Under the pieces are notes generated by a model that did no database searches, was not told the origin of the DNA, and worked only from the letters and a program-made list of their open reading frames with translations. A stretch of 64,000 bases of DNA. It comes from Siphonodentalium dalli. Lineage: Eukaryota > Mollusca > Scaphopoda > Gadilida > Siphonodentaliidae. Positions 33,736-46,346 of the stretch are shown here, piece by piece (the stretch's first letter is position 1; the number at the start of each line of letters is the position of its first letter). The position numbers and the translations under genes were made by a program. The stretch covers positions 205,988,978-206,052,977 of the forward strand of contig CP136066.1 in the NCBI GenBank assembly GCA_032622095.1, in the 5' to 3' direction.

Positions 33736-36700
33736 CGCGAACCATCTGATGCCATGGGATAGCTTATTACGTGGATTGAACTGACAAAAAATTAAGCACA
33801 TATATACGCCAAGCCCGAGTAACGATTAACCATATCCGATTTGCCTGTCGCAATGCCTCGGACAGTTAATTTTAATGGATACGATCTTTGTTCACACGAA
33901 TTACTACCGTTTTGTTTCTGTGTGCATTTCTGTACCCGTTTACACTAGTGGGTTTGTGTAGAAATGTACACATATCTACAATATAAATGCACCCTATCAG
34001 CTGAATACATAGCCACCTGTATTAATAGTGTTTAAATTTTCAGTTTGCACGATCGAAAATAATGCAGAATGTTTTATGCATGCCAATGTGAATGTTAAAT
34101 CATGATCAAAGACCTACACGAATTTCATAGCATAGGTGAACAATTCATTGACAAAATGTTTATGTGGACATATAAGCTCTAACTTCAGCACAAAATGTGT
34201 GTTGATAGCAATATAAAAATTCAAGAGTTTTGGGCACCCATGTTTTAATTTAAAATCGCTTACATAGTCACCAGTCTCACCTTGGAAAACTTCCTCACAA
34301 GCACCAATATCTTGTGTGCAGTAATCAGTCATGGCATAATTTCGGGCACCAGTCGTATTTGACCATCTTTATTGCTTATGCAATGAACAGTGTTGAATCA
34401 TATTCGAGGATGGAGGTTCCAATACATTATATGTGTTTTAACAGCCATAAAGAAGAGTGGGAATGTGTACCGGGTCGTTTTATAGTTTGCATCAAGAAAA
34501 CTAATTTCTTATCCATATTTATTGTAACATTTTTCTTTACCACTCGGAATCGCCATAGAACATTATGTTTGCTCTTATCCATCTACAGCGTATGGTCTGA
34601 ATAACAATATGTGCAGAGCAATTCTAAAGGAATACTTAGTTTCCTATTCTAATCACACAATTTAAAGGCATTGTGCCGAATTAAACTTATAATTTGCGAA
34701 TTACTCTCGGGATCCAAATAATCATACCTGCATATTTATTGAGTTTCGACCCTGTACTATTATAAGTTATTGCACAATGTTAGGTACATTATATGTTTTC
34801 TTGTGCGAGTCCAGGGTGTGGTAAAACGTCACGCAGAGTCGAGTCCAAATTGACTTTTCACCACAACCTGGATGAGTACATGAAAAACACGTACTGTAAA
34901 CAACATTTATAATGGCATGTATATCCAAAGTTTGTGAATAAAACTGTTGTGGTTATTTTGGGTATTTGTCGGCACTTGGTTTTCTATTAAAGCCAGTGTT
35001 TGATCACCAGAAAGCATGATTTGGAACAGTAAACACGGAAGTGATGATTATGAGAAGGTACAAGTTCATATGTGGTCTAGTATGTGTTGTGCATTGTCCC
35101 TTTTACAATTTGAAATGTGCAGCTTTTAGGTTAATTGTAAACTTAGAAGTCGGTATGCGTTTCTCACATATAAGAGATTATATAAAGTTAATAGGGTTCA
35201 ACATTTCTTGAAATTGTACAATCAATGTGTACAATAGTGTGAGATATGACGAGGGATTCAGTAATGGTATTCTGTATTTGTAATGTATTTGGAAGAATTT
35301 CAAAATTGGAGAGTATTTTCAATTACTTTAGATAACATCTTACAAAAATATTCTGGATAATTATTTTGTTTAAGTTTAGATGAATCCTATCTTATAATGA
35401 CATCTGAGGGGCCAATGACTAAATCTGGCATATGCTGCATTGCTGATGGAAAAGAAAAACATTATAAATGGCTCCATCAATAGATAAATAATTAGAAGTT
35501 AACATATTTATGAGCAGCCAAAGCTCATGCGAAAACAATGGATTTTAGTGTTACATGATCATTTCATCTGCAAAACATCAGAATTGTTTCAGTCAAGATG
35601 TCTACGATCCCTATCATCGCATAGTGTTTTGATAATAGTAAACATATGTGTGAATTAGCATTTTGGTCTTTATATAAGAGATTAGCTGGCTTCAGACCAA
35701 TCAGTGATAACTTGTGTCTCGGCTATTTTTTTCCCATCAGTTATAAATCATATTCGGGGGGAGTGGCTTCTTGATCCATTTTTGTCTTCCGGATACCCTG
35801 CCGGTATCTTCGCTTGGTCACAAATTCCCTTTATCTGGGTGTAATTGTCCAAGAAATGAGGGTAAGTCTTCTTCAACTAACTTTTTGGTGTCTCTTCATC
35901 ATTGCCTGTTGGGTGATAAACTTTGGGACCATGTTAGCCCCAACCAGGAGTGGAGTTTAATTATAACCTTTTTGACACCGCTGAATTTTGAACAAGTTGC
36001 TAAGGATAAATCAAACCCAGAAGGACAGGAATAATAATCTATCACTATATGGTTATTAATTGGCAGTACCTCAACGTGTTTGGTGCATGTGTTTGTTACC
36101 TTTGTCTGATAATAGTGTGGGGGCAACAGTTCAAAAACTGGTTCCTTGTATACTATTTTAGTAGAGACAAGGTATGTATATTTTCACCACCGGGATGGGT
36201 TGTGCTAAATAATTGGACTCTGTTCCTATTTTTTTGTAATGTCACGTGACCTCCAAATCCCAGATGGCTGCCATCATAAGCAAAAATCAGCATATTTTCG
36301 AGGATTTCTGAACGTTTTTGAATAAATCTACCCAAAAGTGCCGTGGTATGTCCCCAAATCATCCGATCCACTTGCCTTTTTATGGTTTAATGGTTCAGGC
36401 GACGCAGCAGATGTGCTCAGGAAGGTTAGACTTAACATTATTGGTTGTTTAGCGATTTTCGTTTTGAAGGCTAGGGGTGATTTACATGCTGTTTTCAACC
36501 ATATCGGTACCCTCTCGTTTCTACTTCCGGCTGGATAAAAAATTGGAATAGTCTTAAAAATCCCTCCAAACTAAATATGTTAAGAAAATCATAGCTTGCT
36601 TCTACTAAATCAGTATACAAAATCTACATTACCCCCACACTATAATTGATTGTCTGCATGAGACTATTTTTTTCCTATTCTGGCTGGCATCACCAACAAT

Positions 36701-38539
36701 TCTTCGTGAGTTTGATCAACTCACTATTCTTTCTGGGTTGTCCACAGGTGTATATCTACTTATATAAATAATCGGAGTTATCAATAAACAATAGTTCTGA
36801 CTGCTAAACAAAGCCCCGAAGCCAAATAATTCACTGAAATGAGAATATGGGTCACAGGATGAGGTGGATAATTTCTATTTCCAACATATACAGACCCAAC
36901 TTGAAACATCTTATTGCACATGTATAATGAATTTGTTATAAATCCTGTCCACTCACTACAAGAGCTTCCAATTTGCTCTTCAGTCTCGTCAAGACGATTT
37001 GTTATCAATGTAATATGTCTTGTAGTTTTTGCACTGCCTTGAGTCTCAGCTTTTGAATTCACTTCAATATGAGAAAATGTTCAATGTATAGCAAATCATA
37101 CATTTGGTAAATACCAATTAAAACCCAACTTTAATTCTGTCCCGGTTCATGACTAATAATTGGAGAAAACATTCCTATTTATAGATTCTCTCCCAACTAA
37201 AAATTTATATTTTATACTCCCAAATATATTCAGTAACTTCAGAGATACAGACATATATTTCGTAAATGCCATTATATATTACTTGTTCAATTTTATGATT
37301 AAAGATAGTGTATCTCTGCTGCATTGATTTATAGTATAAAATAATAATTTTGAGTCGGCCAGACCAAGCAACAGAAGCTTCAGTGGGGCATTATTTTTCT
37401 TTTCAATTATCCTCTAGGATATTAGAGTAGCTATTTTTAGAACATTACATTCTTATAAGAAAAAATGTATTTTTTTAAACGAAATGTGGAACAATAGATG
37501 ATTTTCGTGTGTATGTTTGGTACTAATAATGAAACGTGTCTGGACTTGGGAAAAAGTAGTTTAATATAAATTTTAATGTTTGAATTGCTCCTGTGAAGAT
37601 ATAGAGCAACGTTTAGGTTGATGGAAGCACTGATCTACTCCGTAATAGTGAGCGTTCATTGCTTCAATATACGTGAACAATTTCGATTTAATACTGATTA
37701 ATATACTCTTTTGCAATTAGTTGATAAGTGTCAGTTTCATGCGTTATCATCGGTAGCTTGTCGATTCAACACTTACTAATTAATGAATTGATGTATTTTC
37801 AAACTTTCTGCCAATAACTTGGTATAGTCTCTATACTCAAGTAAGCTAGCATTACCCCCTACATATGGCCAAGTGCTCGAATTGAATTTTGGTCTAAAGC
37901 GTTTCTCCTCAATCGCAATTTCTTGGATTATCGTTCTTGTCAGAAATAGTCACGTGTGGAAATCACCGAGGTTGGCCGGTTGCATTTCCCCTCTCAAGTA
38001 TGTATTTGCAGTCCACTCTAGGGACGGATGTACTCAATGGTGCATTCCAACAATATAATTATGTCGACGTAATTTGACAGGAGGTATAACATAGGTTGAA
38101 AAATAACGAAATATTGATATACAGGCTTAATGTGCTCTGCAAAATACTTTCCATTTTCCGTCTGTTTAAAAAAAAATTGGACAGACGTTAAATAAACGCT
38201 CTTTATTTTTACCATATCAGTAATAGAAAAACACGGAACGCTCTTTTATGTTCCATTCCCTACAAATGTATATTTTTGTTTGGGACCCCAAACATCGCGT
38301 TTAAAGGTTTATTTTGTATTACCGAGACATATATAATACTCGCCGTGCTCGCAGAAACTAGTTATCGACCAATTTCGATACCGGGAACATTCAAAAGCGA
38401 ATATCATTAGGTGTAATTTGAGCACAAACCACCAAGTGGCTTTCAACTGGAGATGACGAATCACAGTGCCTCCAGTTGTGTGGTATAGCGTGATGAGGTG
38501 GAATAAATGTCATGGCTTGTGTGATTTATAGCCTTGCTA
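33736..38539. other. No gene supportable; largely unique AT-rich DNA
   Basis: Nearly 5 kb without recognised coding sequence. A 39-codon ORF at 34793-34912 (+) has Cys/His spacing (CASPGC, FHH, YCKQH) loosely like a zinc-binding motif but is too short to call. Two 'cgctctttt/cgctcttta' motifs lie at about 38195 and 38238. Confidence 0.35.
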
Positions 38540-38720
38540 TCCGATCCATGTAAAAGATCAGGAATCTGCTGAAACACTAAAAACTGTATGGCCCAAAGAG
38601 GCGTTTAACAGCAGTGGAAATCAACTCTATTCACAAACCCACGAGGGATCCTCTATCATAATCAAGGACTTCAACAAAAAGATTGATGAATAGAAGACAC
38701 ATATAACACACCAATTGACA

Positions 38721-39167
38721 TTAAAGGTATTCAATCCGAATTAGCGTTCGCAAATTACTATTTCCTTGGCTTCGGGGGTAAAAAATATTTGATTCGAGTC
38801 GAGGAACCCACCCATCAAAGCTATGAGTGATCAAATATCGATGTTTGAAATCTATTATTTTAATTTTAAGTGGCCCAGTAAACTGTCGACGAGAAGAACT
38901 TATCTGACCAGATAGCGGATGAAGATCGATAACTCTGAACAACTCTGAACTCCAGTTGCTTTTTTATGTCAGACATTTGACAACTGGCAAAATTTCGTTG
39001 AACAAAACGTTGATAAATAACAGGTTTTGGGCAATTTTATACTATAGTTGACTGGTTAGCATTATTTTTGGGCAATTAATCGATTCTGATAACTGAAGCG
39101 GCATTTCAAAAAATGTTGTTGGAATCAGATTATATGGGGACCATCGAATCGGATTGAGTACCTTTAA
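38721..39167. mobile_element. TTAA element family D, copy 1
   Basis: TTAA on both sides and TIRs AGGTATTCAATCCGA / TCGGATTGAGTACCT. The internal block 'ggcttcgggggtaaaaaata' with 'attcgagtcgaggaaccca' is shared with 55108-55599. Inserted in the ORF1 region of the retrotransposon relic. Confidence 0.85.
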
Positions 39168-39920
39168 ACGATATAAAAACACATACACTGGAAAGCCTAT
39201 GAAAATCATAAAAGTTACTTCAACCAACAAAAACTTCATTCACAGATGTTTGACTGACGGTATCAGGATAGTTGACCAATATCATCAGTGTATGCCTTTC
39301 AACACTAAGACCAATTCGCTGCCATCGGTGTCAATTATTTGGTCATATCTCGTCTCTGTGTGTAAATAAAGTGACATGTTCCAGATGTGCCAGCCCATCC
39401 CATGTCGGAGAATGCTCTACTCAACAACACAAATGCATAAACTGCTGGGAACCATTGTGCTGCCTCTAAATTGTGCCCGAAATACATTGAATACATTAAG
39501 CTTCTATAACAAGAAGTCAAACTAAAAACCAATAGTTATTCATCCTGAACTTTGATATCAACTCAACAGCGCTTCAAACAATACATCCAAAAATCTTCTT
39601 GAATGGTATGTTCAAAAAAATAACGTGGACATAGTATATCAACAAAAAACCTGGAATACTAACCTAACTTTTTTATGAACTGGAATGTCTGATTCAAAAA
39701 ACATGCGACTAAACGAGGTGGAGGTGTTGCCATATTAATAAAGCCAGGTATAAAATGCATAGCAGTCAAAGAAACTACAGATATCGGGTGCAGATCATTG
39801 AAGGCAACTCTAACTTTAACGGCAGTGTGTACATACCACCTAAACAGAAACGTCAACTGGTCTCACTCGGCCAATTAATTGAAAAGTTCGATGTGAAAAA
39901 TCTGGTGCTAACGGGTTACT

Positions 39921-40310
39921 TTAACCCTTTACCCAACAGAAGGGCCCTGTGCCAATGCATTCTCTTATATATGCGAGTCGACCATAGGTCGCCTCGCATA
40001 TATAAGAGAATGCATTGGCTTAACACATTAAAAATTATAAAATTGTTAAAGAATGTAATAAAAAATGGTAAAAAGTGTTAAAAAAAGATTTTTTTTAGGC
40101 CAATGCATTCTCTTATATATGCGAGGCGACCTATGGTCGACTCGCATATATAAGAGAATGCATTGGCACAGGGCATAACTGTAACTATCACAATGTGGTC
40201 AAGGAGCCGGTTCCAATGATATCCATATTTGTATGGTTCTATTGAGACAGACCGAAGATATTTTAGGCTGTTGAAGCTTTATTTGGCCGGTTTGTTGGGT
40301 AAAGGGTTAA
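39921..40310 (+). mobile_element. TTAA MITE family B, copy 4 (splits endonuclease motif)
   Basis: 390 bp from TTAACCCTTTACCC to GGGTAAAGGGTTAA, with twin palindromes. Removing it and one TTAA restores the reading 'ggttactttaatgcacgaca' (G-Y-F-N-A-R-H), which shows the insertion target directly. Confidence 0.92.
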
Positions 40311-41609
40311 TGCACGACATAGTCGTTGGGGAAACACAGAATGCGATGCCAAATAAACATAAAAATCACTTAGTGCAAAAATGGGCAATATACTGGTGGA
40401 TATTCTTGACAGCAAAGGTATGTTAGTGCATAACGATGGGTCTTATATTTGGAAAAGAAACCGTTACCACAGTGCTCTTGACATGTTCGCAACACGAGGT
40501 TTTCACAATGATCAAGTTAAATGGACCATTAATTACAGCTATAAAGTTGAATCGGCCAACTATATCACATAATTAGAGATGGGCGAATCAACTGGAGCTT
40601 GTGGAGAGAAGAGATCACCAAGCGCCTGACAGAATGGGAGACAAACTTCATCAAATGTGAAAATTCAGATGAAATTTATGAAGAATTCTGCAAGACGATA
40701 CTAGATACAGCCGACGAGGTAATTGGCAAAAAGATCGTAATTTAACAAGTCTTACTGGTCAGGAAATCAAAGAAAAAATAAATATATGTAGAGAAATGAG
40801 GAAGAAATACATCAGAAGATCTGACCCAAGCAAGAGAAACAATCTCAATAATAGAGGTAAATGAGGCAATCGAAAATGCGAAACGAATCCTCTGGAATGA
40901 GACATGCGACAAATTATCCAGAGCCAATCAAACAGATATCTGGAAAATGATTTAAAAAACACGACAATACCAAACAAGACAATACCATTCTAGCAATAAA
41001 AGAACCAGATGTAACGTACGAAAGCAACGACAAACAAATTGCAGACAAACTCAGACGTGTCCATATAGACAGAGAACATGCTGACACGACATATTTTGAC
41101 ATGAAAGGGAAGGACGAGGTTGATGAATGTGTCATACAGCATCTGAATGAAATCACCACCAGCTCTGACCAAGATGCACAATAAAATCAAGACATTGGGG
41201 AAGCAGAAGTAGAATATGCAGTGAAACGAAACAACAAGAAGTCAGCCCCAGGTCCAGATGGTAAACACTCAGTAATGGTAATCAACTCAGGCCAGATAAT
41301 GATTAGATGTCTACACAAAATGTTCAACTCTTTCTGGTCCTCTGGAACCCAACAATGTTTAACAAAGAAAACAAAATATCTATAAAAACCCACATAAAGA
41401 CATACCATGCAGAGAAAAGCTACAGCCCACTCAGCCTTAGAGCTCTTTCCATCAATGTATCACATTATTATAATCAATAAATTTGAAAAATGATCAAGGA
41501 AATATGGGTTGATACAAAAATCGGACTTGGCACTGAAAGGGTTAATACGTCAAATTGAAAGACAATATCAAATTAACATCGTATGCAAACATATCATGAG
41601 ACATTGGTA

Positions 41610-41999
41610 TTAACCCTTTACCCAACAAACCGGCCAAATAAAGCTGCAAGAGCCTAAATTATCTTCGGTCTGTCTCAATATAACCATACAAATATGGGTA
41701 TCATTGGAACCGGCTCATTGACCACATTGTGATGGTTACAGTTATGCCCTGTGCCAATGCATTCTCTTATATATGCGAGTCGACCATAGGTCGCCTCGCA
41801 TATATAAGAGAATGCATTGGCCTAAAAAACATCTTTTTTTAACACTTTTTACCATTTTTTCTTACATTCTTTAACAATTTTATAATTTTTAATGTGTTAA
41901 GCCAATGCATTCTCTTATATATGCGAGGCGACCTATGGTCGACTCGCATATATAAGAGAATGCATTGGCACAGGGCCGTTCTGTTGGGTAAAGGGTTAA
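41610..41999 (-). mobile_element. TTAA MITE family B, copy 5
   Basis: 390 bp, opposite orientation to copies 2-4, same TIRs and palindromes. It lies in the RNase H part of the relic, just before GSELADTATKEAA. Confidence 0.92.
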
Positions 42000-42292
42000 G
42001 GCAGCGAATTAGCAGACACAGCAACAAAAGAAGCTGCCACTGACAGACCTAACTTATCAAATGCAGGTAATTTGGACATTGACGTAAATGTGACTAAAAC
42101 ACTCAAAGAATATAAGACCCTTATTACAGAAATATCACATACTAAGTGGCAGTTCAAATGGGACGACAGTGCGCGACACACATTTGAATTATTCCCAGAA
42201 ATCCCCAGCAAACGGGATAGTATTTTACTCAACCATCAGGATAAAAAAAAACTTAAATCAAAATTAATAGACTAATTGTGGGACACACAGTA

Positions 42293-42744
42293 TTAACCCT
42301 TTGAGTGCCAGGTCCGATTTTTGTATCAACCCATATACTCTGTGCCAATGCATTCTCTTATATATGCGAGTCGACCATAGGTCGCCTCGCATATATAAGA
42401 GAATGCATTGGCCTAACAATTTTTCATCACTTGTTATTATTTTTTACAATTTTAATAATTTTTTCTTATATTCTTTAACTCTTTCAGTATTTTGTAGGTT
42501 TAGTGCCAGGGAATCTTACGTTTTTCATGGGCATCAAAATAATTACTATGAATACTTGGTGATAGTTTTGAGTTATAACATGCCCCTAAGGTTTTATCCA
42601 GTTTGTTTTTAAATTCGATATAGCATGCTTAAGCATACCCAACAAAAATTCAACCCAAAAAAATCTATAAAAAAAAAAAAGGCCGATTTTACAGACCGTA
42701 AATTAGGGCCGATGAGATCGCGCCCCTGGAACTGAAAGAGTTAA
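42293..42744. mobile_element. TTAA element family E
   Basis: TTAA-bounded, TIRs CCCTTTGAGTGCCAGG and CCTGGAACTGAAAGAG (inverted, imperfect). It contains one copy of the same ~69-bp palindrome found twice in each family B MITE (42343-42411) and a B-like AT-rich stretch. The uninterrupted target 'acacagtattaaaccaccac' is seen at 46402-46420, with a single TTAA. Confidence 0.88.
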
Positions 42745-43084
42745 ACCACCACTTGTATAAGATGCAAATAAAAGACTCACCGAACTTTGGCTGTGGTCTA
42801 CTATGCTCCATTAAACATCACTTCTATGACTGACCTGCATGACGCAGCAAGAAAGGTACTTTTCAAAAAGTCCATATGTGCTTAAAAGATGGTCTAGGAA
42901 CTTATGGCGAAGTATGTACGCAGGGTCTTCCTAATACTTAAGACATTAACACCTTAATTGGCAAGGTAGACAATTTAGACAAAAGCACAAAATAAATATT
43001 CAAAAGGTGGTATGTGACTACATTAGAACCACTGACGTTAGCATTTAAATCTATCACAGGTCAACTCAGATGACGCACACAATC

Positions 43085-43269
43085 AACTACAAGAAAACCA
43101 TAGTCAGAAATGGTAACGCCACCAATATAGTATTATTAGCCATAAATATAAATTATAATACAATTATTCTAAAAACTAGCTTTCAAATTTTATGTGGGAA
43201 ATTTGCATACTTCCATATTTCAAGTTTTCCCGTTTCTCGTGTTATACATTACTTTCTTCAAACTGTCTA
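43085..43269. other. No gene seen
   Basis: AT-rich spacer between the retrotransposon relic and the 125-bp tandem repeat. Confidence 0.3.
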
Positions 43270-43860
43270 CTTTATTACACAAGCTGATGGGCCCGACTTC
43301 GTCCGGGCTGTTTCCCATCTGATTTCCGGCGAAAGGCGCGATTTGACCTTCAATTGACTATTTCGAAAGTCAAGGTCATGTCAGGGTCATGATTTGACCC
43401 GTCCAAAACACCCCCACCCGGAGAAAAGTACCCCTAGGTATACAATTTCGTCGAAATCCGTCCGTTTTACCCCACTTGACCATTAATTAACAATTTTGAA
43501 GGTCAAGGTAAGGTCGGAGTCATGATTTGACCCGTCCAAAACACTCCCCCGACAAAAAGTACCCATGGGTATCAAATTTCGTCGAAATCCATCCGTTTTA
43601 CCCGATTTGACCTTTGATTGACCACATTGAAGGTCAAGGTCACGCCGAGGTCACGATTTGACCCGTTCAAAACACTCCCCGGACAAAAGTATCCCTAGGT
43701 ATCAAATTTCGCCGAAATTTGTCCGTTTTACCCAAATTGACCTTGCATTGACAGTTTTAAAGGTCAAGGTCAGGTCGGGGTCACGATTTGACCCGTCCAA
43801 AACACTCCCCGGACACAAATACCCATAAGTATCAAATTACGTTGAAATCTATGGAAAGCC
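43270..43860. repeat. Tandem repeat, about 125-bp unit, with unique head
   Basis: Begins with 'cccgacttcgtccgggctgt'. About four diverged units follow, each with 'gaaggtcaaggtcaggtcgg', 'catgatttgacccgtccaaa', 'acactccccggacaaaa', 'gtatcaaatttcgtcgaaat'. The same family occurs at 63450-64000, and its head at about 60273. Confidence 0.88.
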
Positions 43861-44329
43861 GAAGAGGACATGTTAGTTGCTAATTGCTAGATATACGACG
43901 CACGACTTGTCGCGGTATTTTAAAGGTGTTTCAAACTAGGAGATAGAAGTATTCTGCGTTTCAAATGGTGATGAATTATAGTATTTTATTCAAATTTTAT
44001 GGCATAAATTGTTATTAAAACCGTATATACTATAAACAAATGAATGACTCGAAAATTAAGTGGGCCTTTAAACAAAGTCATAATTGCAGTTAGGCTCATC
44101 TCATACTCGTCTATTCAGCGATATTCTGCTGCGCAGTTTGTTATAGCCTCCAGTATTTATTGAGCGTTATAGCCCCACTGTTATAATTCGCCTTTAGCAG
44201 GCGTACTCTTGCCTCAGATTATTGAGATATTAGGTCACACGTAATGACATTAAATCGCATGGAAACATAGCAATTGTGTGGGCTGCTTGGCGTGAATATG
44301 TAATGAGAAATAAGATCATACGTAATGAC
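43861..44329. other. No gene seen
   Basis: AT-rich; no coding or repeat evidence beyond partial similarity to the block that follows. Confidence 0.3.
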
Positions 44330-45095
44330 ATTAAACTCAAGAAAACCCGCAAAAACAAAACAAAATCACATTTAATGTTTTAAGTTATTTCCTTCATAAA
44401 AATAATCTTCGTGATAATGAACCCTCTCAATACTTTAGAATATAGAATTAACCTTAAAATAACATCAACCTTCGGAATACAGAACCTTCGGAATAACGAA
44501 CCTTCGGATTGGTGAACCTTCGGAATAGCGAACATTCAGAGAAATTTCGGAATAGTGGACCGTCGGGATAGTGAACCTTCGGAATAGAGACATGCCCCCC
44601 AATATTCATATTATATGCCCAGAGTTCAAAGGTATGGGCCCATAAAATTCTAAATTTGGCCCTTAAAATATTGAACTCCAAATTGGAGCCCACACAGAAC
44701 ATCACTTAAGTCAACTGTACCTGTGTCATGTCCCAATGCGGGAGGGTCCATATATACCACAACATTCATATTATATGCCAAGAATTCAAAGGTATGGGCC
44801 CACGTAATCACATTAAATCTCAAGAAAACCCGCGAAAACAAAACAAAATCACATTTAATGTTCTAAGTTAAGTTATTTCCTCCTGTATCTGTATCGGTAT
44901 GCGCGCAGGATCAGTTCGGATGTGAGCGCACACTCCATAAAAAGAATCTTTGTGATAATGAACCCTCTCAAATTAGTCTCAATACTTTACAATATAGAAT
45001 TAACCTAAAAATAACAAAAATCTTCGGAATAGAGAACCTTCGGAATAGCGGATCATCGGGATAGCGAACCTTCATAATAGAAACATGTCCCCACA
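44330..45095. repeat. Diverged ~270-bp direct duplication with CCTTCGGAATAG arrays
   Basis: 44330-44600 and 44810-45095 share 'caagaaaacccgc', 'aaacaaaacaaaatcacatt', 'gataatgaaccctctcaa' and a short array of ~17-bp units 'gaaccttcggaatagc'. Between them 'attcatattatatgcc...aaaggtatgggccca' is also duplicated (44605 and 44766). Confidence 0.8.
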
Positions 45096-45269
45096 ATTAC
45101 ACCGGTGACGTAAACACACGTGCTAATCTTTGTCGTACTATCGTGACTCTATCGGTACGGTTTATACTCAAGTACGAAATAACCATAATACATTCGCCCA
45201 GTGGATTATCGATCGACCACAGAATATGAAAAACTCTACACCAGCTTACACCACTGTGTGGCGTAACAA
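45096..45269. other. No gene seen
   Basis: Short unique spacer. Confidence 0.3.
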
Positions 45270-46345
45270 GGGGACACTATGACGATATTACCATACTATG
45301 ATCTGGTCAGCCTTTGTGTGATTCCTTCAGCTTTCGAACCACTTTCGCATTTTCTGTGAAGGAATCCAACGAACAGGTAGGGTGTGACCACATCTATTTA
45401 CCCCTCATTCTAAGTGATATATTTTACAGTACTTTTCCTGAAATTCAATAACTTGATGACAGTATGTTTTCAATGCTCACACAATTTATTTTCCTGAAAC
45501 TAAACTGTTTAATATCATTTCCTGATATTACTTGGTGACAATTGGACAAGAGGTCAACGGTTATTTATTATATTGTAGTTTAACTGTATATGAAGACAAA
45601 GTTCTCTAGGTATGAGGAGAGGTTATACTCCTTCAGAATTTCACAAATGTCTCTGACAAATCCAGACGTATCAACGTGAAACAAATTGTTACGGTAGAAT
45701 TTATTGAGAAATATACGTAATGGAATATCGCGTGACGGTGGTAGGTGAATAAGGTCGCAGAAAAAGAGAAGTTTCCGCACGTGTATCTGATGCTTTATAG
45801 TTAAAATACCCATGACACTGATAGAAAGACAAGTGCTAGCTCTTGATGGTAGGTCTTGAATGTGCTTTACACAAGTTCGAAACGCTCTCTCAATTACAAG
45901 GACAATGTTGTCACGAGAGTCACAGAGAAGTACTGAGCCATAGAGAGCCTTTGGAAGAACAATTCGCTGGAGAAGATTAGACATTGTCACTGGGCTGCAC
46001 ATGCTGAGAGACTTTCGGCCGGTGATGGAGAAATAAGTTTTTCTCATAACGTTAGTTGCGTTTGCTGCTCGGTTAGTGTTGTCTTTGAATTTACTTTGCT
46101 CAATTCCGAGATGACGACAGCTCGTTGATTCATGGATAGCTTCGTCTCCGAGAAACCACACTCGCTGTCGTTCCTCATGTTGACGTTTAGATTCGTTGAA
46201 GACGACAACTGCACTTTTAGTAGTGGAAAACTGGAAACGCCATTGTGTGCTGCAATGGTAACATATATCCAGAAGTCGATCGAGTCCGGACTTGTGGAGA
46301 GATATGACGCATATATCATCAGCAGTTGTAGGAGATGTGCAGTTT
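45270..46345 (-). pseudogene. Second non-LTR retrotransposon relic (RT C-terminal half) with 3' UTR
   Basis: The minus strand, near 46335, starts at the catalytic region (PTTADDICVIS, the A-DD box). It continues DRLLDICYHCSTQWRFQFST and TKSAVVVF, then the long open part VWFLGDEAIHESTSCRHLGI, LSMCSPVTMSNLLQRIVLP and ALYGSVLL, down to a stop at 45580. The KS-x-V-x-VF and HLGI wording is typical of RT C-terminal halves of several LINE clades. The 3' UTR (45270-45579) is repeated alone at 58133-58453. The N-terminal RT and endonuclease are missing. Confidence 0.78.
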
Positions 46346-46346
46346 A

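Larger units (their letters stand above)
38540..43084 (+). pseudogene. I/Jockey-like non-LTR retrotransposon relic (gag, EN, RT, RNase H), carrying four TTAA insertions
   Basis: Pieces in order: ORF1 part near 38555-38720 (TLKTVWPKEAFNSSG) and 39168-39300 (YTGKPMKIIKVTSTNKNFIH). CCHC knuckles follow at 39310-39470 (CHRCQLFGHISSLC, CSRCASPSHVGEC). Endonuclease is at 39715 (RGGGVAILIKPGIKC) and at 39910/40311, where the G-x-FNARH-x2-WG motif is split exactly by a MITE. The RT start is near 41230 (NNKKSAPGPDGKHS), with most of the RT deleted. The RNase H end is at 42000 (GSELADTATKEAA), followed by WQFKWDDSARHTFELFPEIP. The C-terminal knuckle region is VGHTVLNHHLYKMQIKDSP (split by element E) and HHFYD. 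Its 3' end, '...caatcaactaca', is fixed by the second copy, which stops at the same point (58115). Confidence 0.88.

Noticed and set aside
34793-34912. A THAP or other zinc-finger exon (39 codons)
   Set aside because: Cys/His spacing does not fit the THAP pattern and no continuing exon was found.
39755-42027. Recurrent short proteins containing NPLPNRRALCQCILLYM and similar
   Set aside because: They are translations of the family B MITE palindromes, seen on both strands in every copy, and not genes.
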